From Epiperipatus broadwayi (taxonomy: Eukaryota > Onychophora > Udeonychophora > Euonychophora > Peripatidae), in assembly GCA_028023455.1 (NCBI GenBank), contig JAQFVV010000180.1:374001-438000 (forward strand): 64,000 nt of DNA, given 5' to 3'. Under the pieces are notes generated by a model, which worked only from the letters and a program-made list of their open reading frames with translations, was not told the origin of the DNA and did no database searches. Below are positions 47,450 to 59,250 of the stretch, piece after piece. The position numbers and the translations under genes were made by a program. Positions within the stretch are counted from its first letter, which is position 1. The number at the start of each line of letters is the position of its first letter.

Positions 47450-47569
47450 GTCTATCAGATCTACATAAAGTATTTGGAGTATTACACAAACCCTGAGTTA
47501 TCATCTCGGTATTATCCAGAAGAATATTGGAATATTTTGTGTAAAAAGATAAATAAGGATTATATTCTT
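47450..47569 (+). CDS. POLRMT: POLRMT, internal exon
   Basis: 40 codons, phase 0 at both ends, acceptor tttttgttag and donor GTAAGT. It starts VYQIYIKYLEYYTNPEL and continues with SSRYYPEEYWNIL. The 'P-x-x-Y-W-x-x-L' pattern corresponds to the human 'LPRQYWEALG' segment, and the preceding aromatic helix corresponds to 'VQALQNHYRKYL'. Of the three frames only phase 0 is open, which fixes the donor of the preceding exon. Family knowledge puts this in the N-terminal domain, before the region that packs against the palm. Confidence 0.92.
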
Positions 47570-48059
47570 GTAAGTATACATAGATCATTTAATATAAAAT
47601 CTTTCTTGTTGGCATAATGTATCAGATTTATTTATGGATTTGCAAACATATTTTATAATGTGTTTTTTTATTCTTATTTTTTTTTTTTGTGAGAGTGTTT
47701 TGCAAAAGTGCAAGTAGGCTATTAAAACAATAATAATGCTGAAAAAAAAATCTATCTTCTATTTGGAAGATATAAGCATATTTTAAATTGATGAAATATT
47801 ATTAGGGGAAAAAAAGTCTATTAGGAAAAGATTTTATAACAAGGAGCATGAGAAAAAAAAAAAGAAAATGATCAGTATGATGCAATGTATATGTTGAGAA
47901 AATGTATATGGTAGTGAATAAATTGTTACATTTGGATGCAGCTGAAATTAATGAAGAGTAAAGTAGTAATGAATTGCATGAGAAATGTAATTGTATATTC
48001 TTCTTCATTTTGTATTGACAGTATTTTTATCTCAATTGGTGAAACATTTGATCACATTT

Positions 48060-50275
48060 ATAGTTCATTTTGATTTTTGAATCATCATCATCACTTTCAT
48101 CCATTATTGATCCACTGTAGAATGAAGGTTTCTCCAAATTCAATTCATCTTCTCTGACCTCTAGCCTCTCTTTTTCACATCATCCCAGAACACTTCCTTA
48201 TTTCATCCATCCATCTCACATGTGGTCTCTTTCTAAGTCTTTTACAATTTTTGGAATCCCATTTAAGATTTCAATTGTCTACCTATTATCATCTTTTCTA
48301 ATAATATGTTCAGCCCACTCCACTTCAGCCTCTAATTTTTTCAATTATGTTAGTAACAATTGTTTATTCTCTCACCCATGTACTGTATTTAATTTTTGAT
48401 CTTTTTTTGTTATCTTAACATTTCACCATATTTCATTGAATAGTCTTAAATCTCTGTATTGCTCTTCTGTTAAGTGTTCAAGTCTCAGCTCCTTAAATAA
48501 GAACCGGTACCACACACTTCCTTTTCAAATACATAGGTGTATTTTTCTTTTAATATTAAATTATTTCTATGAAAATAACTCCAAAAAAATTTAATTCTAT
48601 TAATTTCATCCATTATGTTTCCATTTATAGTATTAAGCTGACCAAGATATTTGTAGTTGTTAACTTCTTCTAACTCATCACATCTTTTGAGAAAATCCAT
48701 GGAACATTATTTTAGACTTTTTAACATTTATCTTTAATTCTACTTTCTTATTTTTATCTGATAACTCTTACAACATTTCCTGAAGCTCTAAATAAAACAT
48801 TATTTGCAAAAACAACTATATTATCTGCAAAATCTACATAAGTTAAATAATCTTCATTTTCTTTCATTCTCTTATCAGTTTTTATTTTTACTTCTGTAAA
48901 AAAAAACATTGAATATCACTTTATTCTTCTTAGTATATATCTTTAATTCTATTTTCTTAATTTTATGTGATGATTCTTGGAATATTTCCTGAAGTGTTGA
49001 AATATTATTGGCAAAAACAACCACATTATGTGCAAAATGTAGATGACAAATAATCTCCATGTATTTTTATTCACTTACCTTCTCATTTGAATCCATAATA
49101 TATTTTTTGTAAAACATGCTGTAAAACATTTTGGAAATATAATCACTTTGTCATATATCTTTATTAATGTTAATCTTCTTAGTGTCTCCATATTATTTAA
49201 TTACTACTGTTTGATTTTGATAAATATCATTGAGTATATGATAATATTCTAGATCTATATCTTGATGGTTAAAAGCTTTAATCGACGGTGGAAATGCTTA
49301 TAAAATTAAATTTCATTTCATAATCTCTAAATCCAAAACATAGTGGCAACTCTTATTCATTGACCTTTCTATAACTTCTTTTAATACTTTGATATGATCT
49401 GTTATACTAAAACCAGTTTTAAATCTAGTATGGTTTTTTTGATTGATTTCAATCCAAGGTTTGCTATAAATTAGTTATATTTATTTTGATAAAGATTCTA
49501 TATAGAAATGGTAGAAGACCAATAGGTCTATAATTTTTAATGTCTTTTTTACCATGCATTTTGCAATTGTGTAATATAGTTTTATTATTTAGACATTTGG
49601 TATATAGTTTTGCCAATAATTTTTTTATTTCTTCATCTTTTTTGATGTCAGTTATAATTTTATGATTTTTTGGAGCTTTTTCCTTCTTCATAGACTTAAC
49701 TGCATTGCTTGACAATTCAGTATAGTAATTGCAGTAATATTTTTTAGCACTATGTAATTCATTGTAGAACTGTTTTATACATTTTATAACACCCCTCTTT
49801 TTAGTAGTAATTCCATTTTTTTTATTAAATATTAAAATAACTTTTTTTTTCATTACCAAAATAAAGCTTTCTACTTTTGAATCTTAGGTTTTTGTTAGCT
49901 TTCTTTACCAATTCATAATTATATTTTATTATATCATTATTTCCTCTTTTGTTGTATTATTTTATATTCCAGATATTTAATTTGTTTTAATGAATCATTT
50001 TAAAATATGTTCATTACTTCTTCCTTTTTTCAAACATTGTCTTCTCAGTTGAAAATTTACTAGTGAACTGGTTCTTTCTTTGTATCAGCTATCTTTGATG
50101 CAGTTCTTAGTAAAATATTAATTATCTTACTGAGTTCAGTTAAATTTGAACCATCTTCAAAATCTGTCAGTACTTTAAAACTATTAGCAAGTTCTAATTT
50201 TAATTCATTGGTGTATTTAAAGAAGTACATATTAAGTCCATATGAATATTACTAGTCTTCTTGATCTTATTCCTA
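48060..50275 (-). mobile_element. RTE-clade LINE, 5'-truncated, decayed
   Basis: Read 50,275 to 48,060 on the minus strand. End of endonuclease near 50,080-50,220 (comparable to 'VLVDFEHDSDLNEI' at 63.4 kb). The linker and RT start lie at 49,464-49,859, with 'KSMKKEKAPKNHKI', 'KLYTKCLNNKTI' and 'DIKNYRPIGLLPFLYRI'. The palm block at 48,875-49,060 is 'LHFAHNVVVFANN', where the catalytic ADD is changed to AHN. The thumb at 48,485-48,700 is 'NNYKYLGQLNTINGNIMDEI'. A Trp-rich C-terminal tail follows (48,100-48,330). Antisense to POLRMT. Confidence 0.82.
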
Positions 50276-50616
50276 GATTAAAAAAAAAGACAAATCAAGT
50301 GGTTCTTCACTTGGGAGTTTATATGACCTTCAAGCATCGGAATTGATAGAGTTGATTTTCAATCCTAAGACATTTAACTCTTAACTCTATCCAGTGAATT
50401 AAACTATGCAAGAGTATAATTGTAGGTGTGATTAATTGCCATTTTTTGTAATGTCTACTATTATAATTGTATATTTATTATTCATAATATAATCCATTTT
50501 TGTATTATTGTATATCCAAATATATTCCCTTAATTAATTTTTATGTTTAAAGTGATTTTATTAGTAAATAATGTATATATGAATTACATGTATATATTAT
50601 ATATAAATTTTCTACT

Positions 50617-50908
50617 ATCATATAATATTACATCATCCAAGCACTTTACTACTGTTACACAATGATTTATTTACCACCATCTTTTATAGTTTCAATTGCC
50701 CCAGCAATCTTTTTCAGAACTATAACATAATACAAACACATAAATATACATGAACATATAATTTACATTCTATATATATATCTTATAATCATCATTTATT
50801 TATTACCTTTTAAATATATAACATTTTACCCTTTTTTATATTCTATATTTATTAATAAAGCATTGTGTAACAGTAGTAAAATACTTGGATGATTTAGTAT
50901 TATATGAT
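50617..50908. mobile_element. MITE with about 54-bp terminal inverted repeats
   Basis: Ends ATCATATAATATTACATCAT (left) and ATCATATAATACTAAATCAT (right, reverse complement), continuing with CCAAG.A.TTTACTACTGTT and ACACAATG on both arms. The 292-bp element has no ORF. No exact target duplication could be fixed because of the AT-rich flanks. The copy at 19,211 is a truncated relative. It lies 138 bp before the 42-bp POLRMT exon. Confidence 0.82.
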
Positions 50909-51046
50909 CTATATTTGGCAATGCAATAAGAAAGATTAGTTATTATACTTCTTGAAGAACTTTTCTACTAATTGTTACATCTTTTTACTGAGATAAGATT
51001 TTGTCAAATTGCTTCTGGCTTTATTTTATTTTATTTTTTTACTTAG

Positions 51047-51088
51047 AGTAGTGAAGATGCTGATTGGCCAGATGCAGTAAACTTAACA
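51047..51088 (+). CDS. POLRMT: POLRMT, 42-bp micro-exon
   Basis: A very short exon of 14 codons (SSEDADWPDAVNLT), phase 0 at both ends, between ttttttacttag and GTAAGT. It bridges the previous exon and the next one at the position where human POLRMT has 'EQPWPLPVQMELG'; the W-P pair is kept. Recognition depends on strong splice sites and on fitting between two better-supported exons. It lies only about 140 bp downstream of a MITE (50,617-50,908), so the element sits close to the branch-point region of this intron. Confidence 0.8.
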
Positions 51089-52532
51089 GTAAGTTGAAGA
51101 TTTACATATGCTTAAGATTTATAATTAATGACAATTTTATATTTTAGACCCATTCATTTAAAATAAGAATAGGCACATTTTTTTCAGACTAAGGGTTACT
51201 TGTAATTTTATCCAATTGTTGCAATCCACCCACTTATATATTATGTGCATAGTTTTGAAATGCCTTTCAGCGTTTCCTTTTTTTAGAAAATGACACTTGA
51301 CGACATATTTAACCCATGCATTTTGCATTCATCATTGTGAAGAAAAGGTGTTCTTCCCTTTCTGTATTAAAATTGGATACTTTTTTTTTGCTTTGCATTT
51401 CTTTCGAACATTACACTTTTTTTTTTGGAAATATGATTAAGTAGTAATTTTTCGTGATAATTATATGTGTGCACCTGTCACAATAAAAAAAAAAAAACAT
51501 TTATTAGTTCTGCTGTAGATTGAAAATATCCAATGCTTCCAGTTTGTGTACATTACATTGCACACTAAATGTATTAAAGTCAATGACTTTGGAATTGATA
51601 TACACCTTCAATCTTTTCATTGGCAAGTATCTGACAACACACAGCTGCCCCAATTGTGAAGAACTAATTATCACCATATGTGCAAAAAAATATACCCCTT
51701 TTATATACAGTTATCTAATCTAGATAATGCAACATCAGTTATTATTGCTTCTTTAATTCAGATAGTAACTAAAATTTTTTGGCAATCCATCAACAGTCCA
51801 CAATTGATGTCTTGCCTTGGTTTAGAATATACTTGTCAAGTTAGACATGCTGATTCACAGACTAATGTCAGCATTAGATTATTTTAGACTGGAATGAAAA
51901 AATATCTTTCTATAATACTATCATTCCCATTCAGCTAGCTTTCTCAATGTACATCAGATAGCAACATCACATTTTTATAATAATCATTCATAACTGTATT
52001 TGAGATTTTTTTTATTTACATCTGATTAAAATAAATCAAATTTAAAAATTTTGTTATATAAATCACTCTTCATACACTTTAAAATAATAAGTTCTGTGCA
52101 TGTAAATTTATGATTATGTGATTAAATTCATTTATATACAATTTTGTCATTGTTTCATATTAATTGATACAGAGGTAACTGAAAATATTTGTTTTTATTG
52201 ACTGTTATTCAATCAAAATTTTATATGATAATCACAGATCTTCCAAATATAATTTGATGTTGAAAAAGATTCATGCATGAAAAGAGTTCCTCTTGAATAT
52301 TGAATAATATATTTTTCTGTGAAGTAAGCCTGATAAATGTTTTTTTTTTTTTTTTTTGTAAAACTTAATTGGATTGTTTTTTAATGGTATTTATAAAAAA
52401 AGGGATGAGAAGATTATTAAAGCAGTAGTCTATTTTTTTTTATTAATAGGAAATTAAAAAATGTATATTTTGGGAGGAATCATAATTGGATTCAGCTAGT
52501 TACCTAGTATATTATTTATTTTAAAAATAAAG
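51089..52532. other. Intron, nothing firm
   Basis: Two overlapping ORFs at 51,520-51,723 and 51,678-51,887 have somewhat protein-like composition (several Cys/His), but no recognised domain and no splice context. They could be a transposon remnant. Confidence 0.4.
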
Positions 52533-52957
52533 ATGTAAAATTAAGAGCGTGCTAATAGCTCTAAACAAGCTTTTTTTTTTTTTTTTATTACTATTATTAT
52601 TTTGCTGTTGTGGCTTTAGCTAAATTAAAGGGCTAAGCCTACTAATATATGGAGTATCTGAATTAAGTTCAGGCCCATATGATTTTTTCAGTTGGAGAGC
52701 TGACTTTAAAGACATGTAGATGTCTAAAAGTTTCAGATCTTCTAACAATTAACTTTTAGATAAATGCTTTGCTTGAGTTGGTTTTTTTAAATCTAATGTC
52801 CCAACTCCTCACTGAAGAGACCCATAGGTCGAAACCGGTCTGGGGATGGGGACAATCCAAGATAAAAATGATTTGAATGCCTTCTCTTGTAGTAGGATTT
52901 ATCATAAATAAAAAAAAAAGCTTGTTTAGAGCTATTAGCACGCTCTTAATTTTACAT
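52533..52957 (+). mobile_element. Ribozyme-bearing unit with perfect 38-bp inverted arms
   Basis: 425 bp. The arms at 52,533-52,570 and 52,920-52,957 are exact reverse complements over 38 bases, starting ATGTAAAATTAAGAGCGTGC and ending CAAGC. They are extended by T(10) and A(10), making 48 bases of perfect pairing. Inside is a Penelope-like terminal segment with an intact hammerhead ribozyme. Penelope-like elements are known for terminal repeats that may be inverted and for odd flanking duplications. Perfect arms around older-looking intron DNA point to a recent event. Confidence 0.6.
52801..52851 (+). ncRNA. Hammerhead ribozyme (type I, intact core)
   Basis: Every invariant position is present. 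CTGAAGA at 52,812-52,818; stem II GACC-CATA-GGTC at 52,819-52,830; GAAA at 52,831-52,834; stem III is the palindrome ACCGGT at 52,834-52,839; C17 at 52,840 is the cleavage site. Stem I is TCCTCA (52,806-52,811) against TGGGGA (52,841-52,846), with one G-U pair, and further CCCA/TGGG complementarity beyond an internal loop. It lies in the sense orientation within a POLRMT intron, so it would be present in the pre-mRNA. Stem III has no loop, so a dimer is the likely active form. Confidence 0.85.
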
Positions 52958-55900
52958 ATTTGTAAGTGCAAGCTATATATAAGTCATGTGACATCTGACT
53001 TGTTATTATTACTTTTAAAAATAAAGATAAACTTTGGGCTCAATATCTGGAGGGATATAATATCTGTTCTCTCAGAAGTGAAGATTGCACCATATTAGTA
53101 TATATATATTGTGACCTTTTATTTAGGTCCCTGTATTTAATAATCCAAAATTTTAAATAATAATGATATATTTGGCATGAAAATCTTAATGAGTGGTTTT
53201 CAATAAAGACTGTTTTGGATGTACTGGGAAATTGCTTGAGTGGAGATGAGATTTCAAATCCAATCTATTAAAAATATTGTTATTAATTGGGAGATAAATA
53301 TATTGCTATTTTATTATTGTTGAATAGCAATTAAAATAAATAAATAAATTAAATTTATTAAATCTTGTAAAATGAATCATTACAGTAAATTACTTAAGCA
53401 TATTTTTTATGTAGTAAATCTAAAGCTGTCTTGAATAATTATGGGTAGTTATTAAAAATAAAGCCAGAGGGGGTAATATTAATTATTCACACTAAAAAAT
53501 ATTGGCCAATTCACTCCCACAATTCATTGTAAAATAAGCTATATATTATTTAACAAGTTATGGGGGGTTGATTAAGAAAAACAAGAACTAAGTAACCACA
53601 AACTTCAGCTCTGATTTAAAATAAGAAAAAAAAAAATTAAAAATCAGAAAATTCTGGAATCTAATTGAATGGAATTATAATATCTTGCTATCTAAAAATG
53701 TTTGAATAGAAAATCTTAAAACCTTGCTATCATTTTAAGCCATTTCCATGACTGCATACTTCCTAGGATTCATACTGGAGAAGGAAATGAAAACCACGGG
53801 GATAAGTCTTTATTTAAATAAGTATTGCTTCAAACACAGAAAAATTCAAGAAAAAAGTAAGCTTTTGCTTTTATATTATTCATATATTTAAAATCTCTTC
53901 TTTGGAAATAACACTAATTATTTATAGTTAAAGTAAAGAGTTGATAATGTTTGTATTTTCGCGCCACTAGTAAACCTAAAGTAGAACAAATGTTTGTTTA
54001 AAAAATCGTAATTTCTAGACAATAATTCAAAATAATTTTAAAGAGGAATTTCAGAAGATATTATAAATAAGGTCAAAAGTCATTTTATATCATATAATTT
54101 TAATAACGTTAAAAGATAATTGCAAGTGATTTTATTCTCAATTCTTTATTAAGAAATAAGCATTTATTGGCTGATTTTTTTTTATAGCGCTAAACTTGTG
54201 TAATGATAGTAATAGAAACATTATAAATTCATTAAAAGTGCTTAAGATATCAGATTAATAATTGGATAAATTCCTTTTAATTTTGTTAATTATATAACAT
54301 TTTGCTAATGAAAATGGAACAAAATAATTATTTGCTTATAAAAGTTTTCCGTGCAATATGTATAAATAAGATTTTAAAAAAATATTTGAAAAATGTCCTA
54401 ATTACTTAAAGTTCTTACATTTACCGTGGAGGAAAAAACATAATCAATAAATCATTAAAAAAATAATAATAATAATAAATAAATAAATATGTTAAGTGTA
54501 ATAAAATTTGACTAATTTTCAAGGAAAATTATCTGGATTTTAAATGTAAATAAATGATGCTTGTTATACTTCATTTGAAACGCTTACAGAATAAAGCAAT
54601 AAATGTATATAAAAAGTTTGTTGTAGAGACTACAATAACCTATACTGTATTAAGGAAAATTATCTCCAGAAAAATGGATAACTGATTTTAATTGTGATAC
54701 ACTTGAAGATCTGTGAATATTGCCTTATTATGTTAGCATCAAACAGGATAATAAAATATATAGGCGTTATCTGAAATGTTTACTCATTATAATATCAGTG
54801 CCTATCATTTTAGCTCACCAGAATAAAATAAACTTTATTAATAGGATAAACTGATAGTAGAAAATGTTTGTTTATTATTATTTTTTTTATTACTGCTGTG
54901 TTATGTATAATACTTACGTAATGTGTTATTTGGAAATTTTGTTTTTTCAAACATATATGTTTTATTGTGTCATGAAAAATATATATATTGAGTTAAAGAA
55001 AAAAGAAAAAGATGTGTAAAATATATACATCTATTACATGTATTTTTATTTTTTTTAGTTAGGGGAAAACATGAGATTATATATAGCATTTATCTAGAGA
55101 GAGTTGAGAGAGATCTTTACTTTTCTCATATTTTAAAACAGATTTTAATGTATTTTATTAAAGGTAAACAAACAAATATTTTGTCAAAGATACTAGAATG
55201 GCCAGATTATTTTCTTATATAAAAGAAAATTTGATATAAATCTTTTTTCATTTTATAATTTTGTATAGAAAGGAACTTGTCCACTTTGAATACAAATGCA
55301 GGTTTGATCTTTATTGCTTAAATACGTTGTGCTCTCTCTAACAAAAGTATAGTTGTCATTTTAAATGATTAATGATCAGTTGACATATATATTTTGGTTT
55401 GTCTATTTATATATTAATGGTTCTGCATTGTAAAAATGAAATATGTATATCTTCACTGATATTGTTGGTATTGTTTTACTTTGCTATAATATTGAGAATG
55501 ATTAGTGACAGTTTTTAGCTGATAGGATGTTCCAATAGAATGGCATCCAATAGATTAATATTAATATTGAGCATGGGCTGATGGAGAATCACCTATTGCT
55601 GATTTCATGAGAGGAAAGATTGGTAGAGGCTAAGTAGTAATTAATGCTTGTTAGCATAAATAACCCCAAAAGAAAGGATATTCATGGTTTGAATTCTATT
55701 TTTTTTTCGTGATGAGGCAAAGCCCACACATGCGTATACCCATTGAGAGGTAGTAGAATCAGCCATATTATTATACAACTGTTATGTTGTTTTATAAAAC
55801 CTCCCTTTTTAGTGTTAAATCCCTCATGATGATCTAGAGTTAATTTTTCCACCATGTATGGTGAAATATAGTAGTTCAAAAATCATATAGCAAGTATAAA

Positions 55901-56909
55901 ATTAGGTTAGATTTAAGAACACTAATTTAGCTTTAGTGTTGGCCTAATTACAATAGTGTTTAAGATGTTGTAGGATCATTATCAATTATAGACAGATCAA
56001 ACCAGGATCTATTAATGATTGTTGAATTTTTAGATGTAAAAGCAAGAGATACACATTGGCAGTGTGGATTCATCTTTATCAATAATGATTTGACAATGTA
56101 TTGGTAAGATCAGTTAAGTATTCAATAATTGAGTTGTGGACATAGGTAATGTTGTAGTGAGATCCATGTGTATTTGACTTTTGATGTTTATTCTTACTTT
56201 AATGCACCAAACCTATTCATTTCAAATTTGAATCAGTTCTTAATTGCGCAGAATGTGATAATTACCTTATCATATTCTGATAAAAGAAAGGGCTTTAGGA
56301 GAATGCAATACTTTATGATTTTCTTTGAATTCTAAATTTAAACTTTGTGCATATCCTTTAGTTCTAAGTATACTGTTAGTTTAATTTGAGTGCTAGTCAG
56401 CTTAAATAAGTTTCATTATTTTATTCTTTAAAATAGGCTAAAGAGTAATAAATGACATTTTGAATATCATTTTATAAGCAGGTTGTATCATTTGCTGAGT
56501 ATATAGTCAATGGGACACCAGGTATTTTCCCATCCATAAGTTCTTTTAATATATTAGTTTTATTTCATGCCATGTCTGTGAATTAAAAATTTGTAAATAT
56601 TGTAAAAAAAGTTTGTTGTATTTAAAAACTTATTTAGTTGCCTGTAATCTTATTGCTAATTACCACATATATACACTATTATTGTTATTGCTATCGACTC
56701 ATCAGAAGATTATAAATTGAAATCATCATCAACCAATATAGTACCATTAACTATATGTTGTTATACCCTAATAGTTTTGTTAAGCCTTATAATTTATTAG
56801 TACATCTAATGCATTATCACACAATAATCAAAATGTTAATAACTTATAGTACAGATTATTTTAAGTAATATATTAAAAGATAAATATAATATTGATTTAA
56901 TTGATTTAG
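52958..56909. other. Intron, nothing firm
   Basis: About 4 kb. The block 55,540-56,400 is less AT-rich and has a 65-residue minus-strand ORF (55,682-55,879: 'ISPYMVEKLTLDHHEG', 'LPLNGYTHVWALPHHEK'), possibly an unidentified transposon remnant. The rest is AT-rich with homopolymers. Confidence 0.4.
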
Positions 56910-56979
56910 TTAAATCCGCAGAGCTATCATTCACTGATCTTGATCACATGGTTTATAATTATTTGAGAAAAGGAATTTG
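56910..56979 (+). other. Unassigned exon-like segment
   Basis: A 70-base stretch between ttgatttag and GTAAGT that is open in one frame (phase 2 in, phase 2 out). It reads KSAELSFTDLDHMVYNYLRK then GIW. It has exon-like base composition and good splice borders, and the leucine/tyrosine spacing loosely recalls a LisH motif. Its phase does not fit the flanking POLRMT exons (phase 0 expected) and POLRMT has no such segment here. It could be a poison or alternative exon, part of another gene, or chance. Confidence 0.2.
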
Positions 56980-58457
56980 GTAAGTTATTGTGTTTATTGA
57001 TTAAAAAGTTATTCCTATTTCTTAAATATTAAAGTAATAAGAGTTATTGAGCTCATAATTATGTGCATTGTGTTTGGGTAGTGGTAAAATCCCTCTTACT
57101 GACCCAAATATAGTTTGTATAATGATTTTGAGTGTTTGAACCCTGAGAAGAATTAGTTGTTAAGTTTCAAGGTAGAATTTGAATTTGTAACTAAATTTTA
57201 TATCTAGTTAATTATTATAGTTGGACTTGAAATAGATTACTTTTACTGTTTTATGAAAGTCAACTAAACTTTAAGGTATACATTTTTTTTTTGTTGTAAA
57301 AAGTATAATTTGTTTTAACTTCATGATAAATATTCTGGTTGTGTCAAGCTTGAAATCCCTATTTTTATTTAACTTATCTTTTTACCATTTAATACCATAT
57401 TAGTTTATAGTTTAAGATTTCAGTCTCTATCAGTAACATTGTTCTTCAATTTCATCTTGATCATTCTTTTATTTATTCATTCTCATTTGACATTAATTCC
57501 TTATCATAATTGATTAATCATACAGTAACTTTTATTCTTTTATCATCTTAATTATTCATTAACTCTTGTTCTATTATCATCTTAATCATTCATTATTCTC
57601 ATACATTTTCATTCTTTTCTCTTCATTCTGAGACTCATTTCATTCCACCATTTAATTATTACTTCTTTCCATCATCTATTTAGTCATCTACATCATAATT
57701 TAGTTATCATTTCATTTATAAGTTTAATTTTCATAATCATTCCAGAAATATAATTATTAGTTATTTATTAGTTTGCAGAACATCAAATTTAACTCATCAC
57801 ATTTTGTTTGTGTGTATTTTAAGGCTGGTTTGACCAGAAGTTATTATTATCTTTATTAATCACCTTGTGATCTTCTTTAGATCTATAGTTTCATGCTAGT
57901 TTCATTCAATACAGGAATCATTTAGTTAATTTTACATTTTTGTTTCTTTATGCTTATAGTCTTTATAATGAGAATATGATAGGTTGCATAGGAGAATTTA
58001 GTTGCTAAAACGTGCGGCATGATTCGTTGATGACCAGATAGATCAGGGAGAAGGTTACAATATATATATATTTACAGTCATTGCACTGACACTTATTGGA
58101 TTAATGCAAAATAACCTTGGGACTTTTACTGCCTGAAAAAAATTCCAAATCTTCATTTATTCTAAAAAAAATTCCAAATTTGATTCTGCTTGAACTAAAA
58201 CTTCAGGTTATAATGAACCTATGCGGTTTAATGCTATGCCCACCAGATTCTTTATTATAAGTAGGTACTATGTGTAGTTCTTCATAATTATTTTTTAAAT
58301 CTAAATATCTAGAGAGGTATTCTGAGATTATTATTTTAAATAATAGTTTGATTTTTTATATATATATATATCATTTTTCTTGTTTTATAAAAAGTTTTAC
58401 AAATTTTGATTTTTTTTTAAATATAATGATTGTGATTTTTTTCACTGTTAATTATAG
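56980..58457. other. Intron, low-complexity block
   Basis: From about 57,430 to 57,740 the + strand is enriched in TTCATT/ATCATT words (pyrimidine-rich simple sequence). Otherwise nothing recognised; it ends in the acceptor at 58,456-58,457. Confidence 0.45.
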
Positions 58458-58534
58458 ATTGGCAGATTTCTGATTAATGTATTAATTATGAGTGTGCAAG
58501 TAGATATCAGTGGCTTTAAGAAGACCAACGCTGT
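58458..58534 (+). CDS. POLRMT: POLRMT, internal exon (last one visible)
   Basis: 25 codons plus two bases (phase 0 in, phase 2 out), acceptor ttaattatag and donor GTAAGA. Encodes IGRFLINVLIMSVQVDISGF followed by KKTNA. The pattern follows human 'LGKLLAEMLVQATQMPCSLDK', which comes directly after the segment encoded by the micro-exon. The next exon should begin with one base completing a codon and encode the motif preceding the 'VLYH.YSF' region. I could not find it before 64,000, so the catalytic half of the gene is presumably downstream of the window. Confidence 0.86.
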
Positions 58535-59058
58535 GTAAGATGCTTTTTTTAGATTTATAGATTATTTGTTTGTTGTAGATATTTTTTTAAAAATAAATAC
58601 CTTTTTAAGTAAAATAATTAAGAATCTAAGTGCTCAATATGAAACAGAATTTGTTTTATAATTTTTTTATTTCTAATGCAAAATTAAAATATTTAAACTA
58701 TCAATAAAACTTTTTTGATAAGATAATTCCAAATTTATAACAATATTAAAGAATTTCTAAATGGAAACTAATATCTGTTCTATGATAGATCATATTATTT
58801 CCATAACGTTATAGAATTTTCTAAAATAGGCACAAAATAATACTTAGTTTTTTTAAAAGTTGCATTTATTTTCTCTTAAGCAAATTTCATTAAATAACTA
58901 ATTAATCAACTTATTCTAATTTATTGTACTGAACTGATTGCATAATCAATTAGGATCTTAGTTTTTCCAGATAAATACCTTAATAATTATTACTAATATT
59001 TTTTTTAAACTAAAAATTGTCATATTTTTTATCAAATATTTGAAATATAGACACTCTT
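58535..59058. other. Intron after the last visible exon
   Basis: AT-rich and non-coding as far as I can see. Confidence 0.5.
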
Positions 59059-59153
59059 CACATACCTAGAGCCTAATTGTAAATGTAGGGGATTGAACTC
59101 AGACTTTCAAGTACCTGTCACTTATCCACTATCTCATATCACTGATACACATG
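59059..59153 (-). mobile_element. tRNA-derived SINE-like segment, inverted copy
   Basis: Minus strand reads ATGAGATAGTGGATAAGTGA (A-box-like), then CTTGAAAGTCTGAGTTCAAT. The latter contains GAGTTCAATCC, a B-box-like sequence (59,088-59,100 region). This is the layout of a tRNA head of a SINE. The copy at 59,251-59,320 is in the opposite orientation about 100 bp away. Confidence 0.55.
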
Positions 59154-59250
59154 ACCACATACACGTAGAAAAGATAATTACCAATATATGTATTTCATGC
59201 TAAACCAGCACTCATCAGTTGGTTCAGATTATCATCTCCCACACCTATAT

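Noticed and set aside
51520-51887. Short ORF pair as a Cys/His-containing gene
   Set aside because: The reading frames overlap without a plausible joint, and no domain pattern was recognised.
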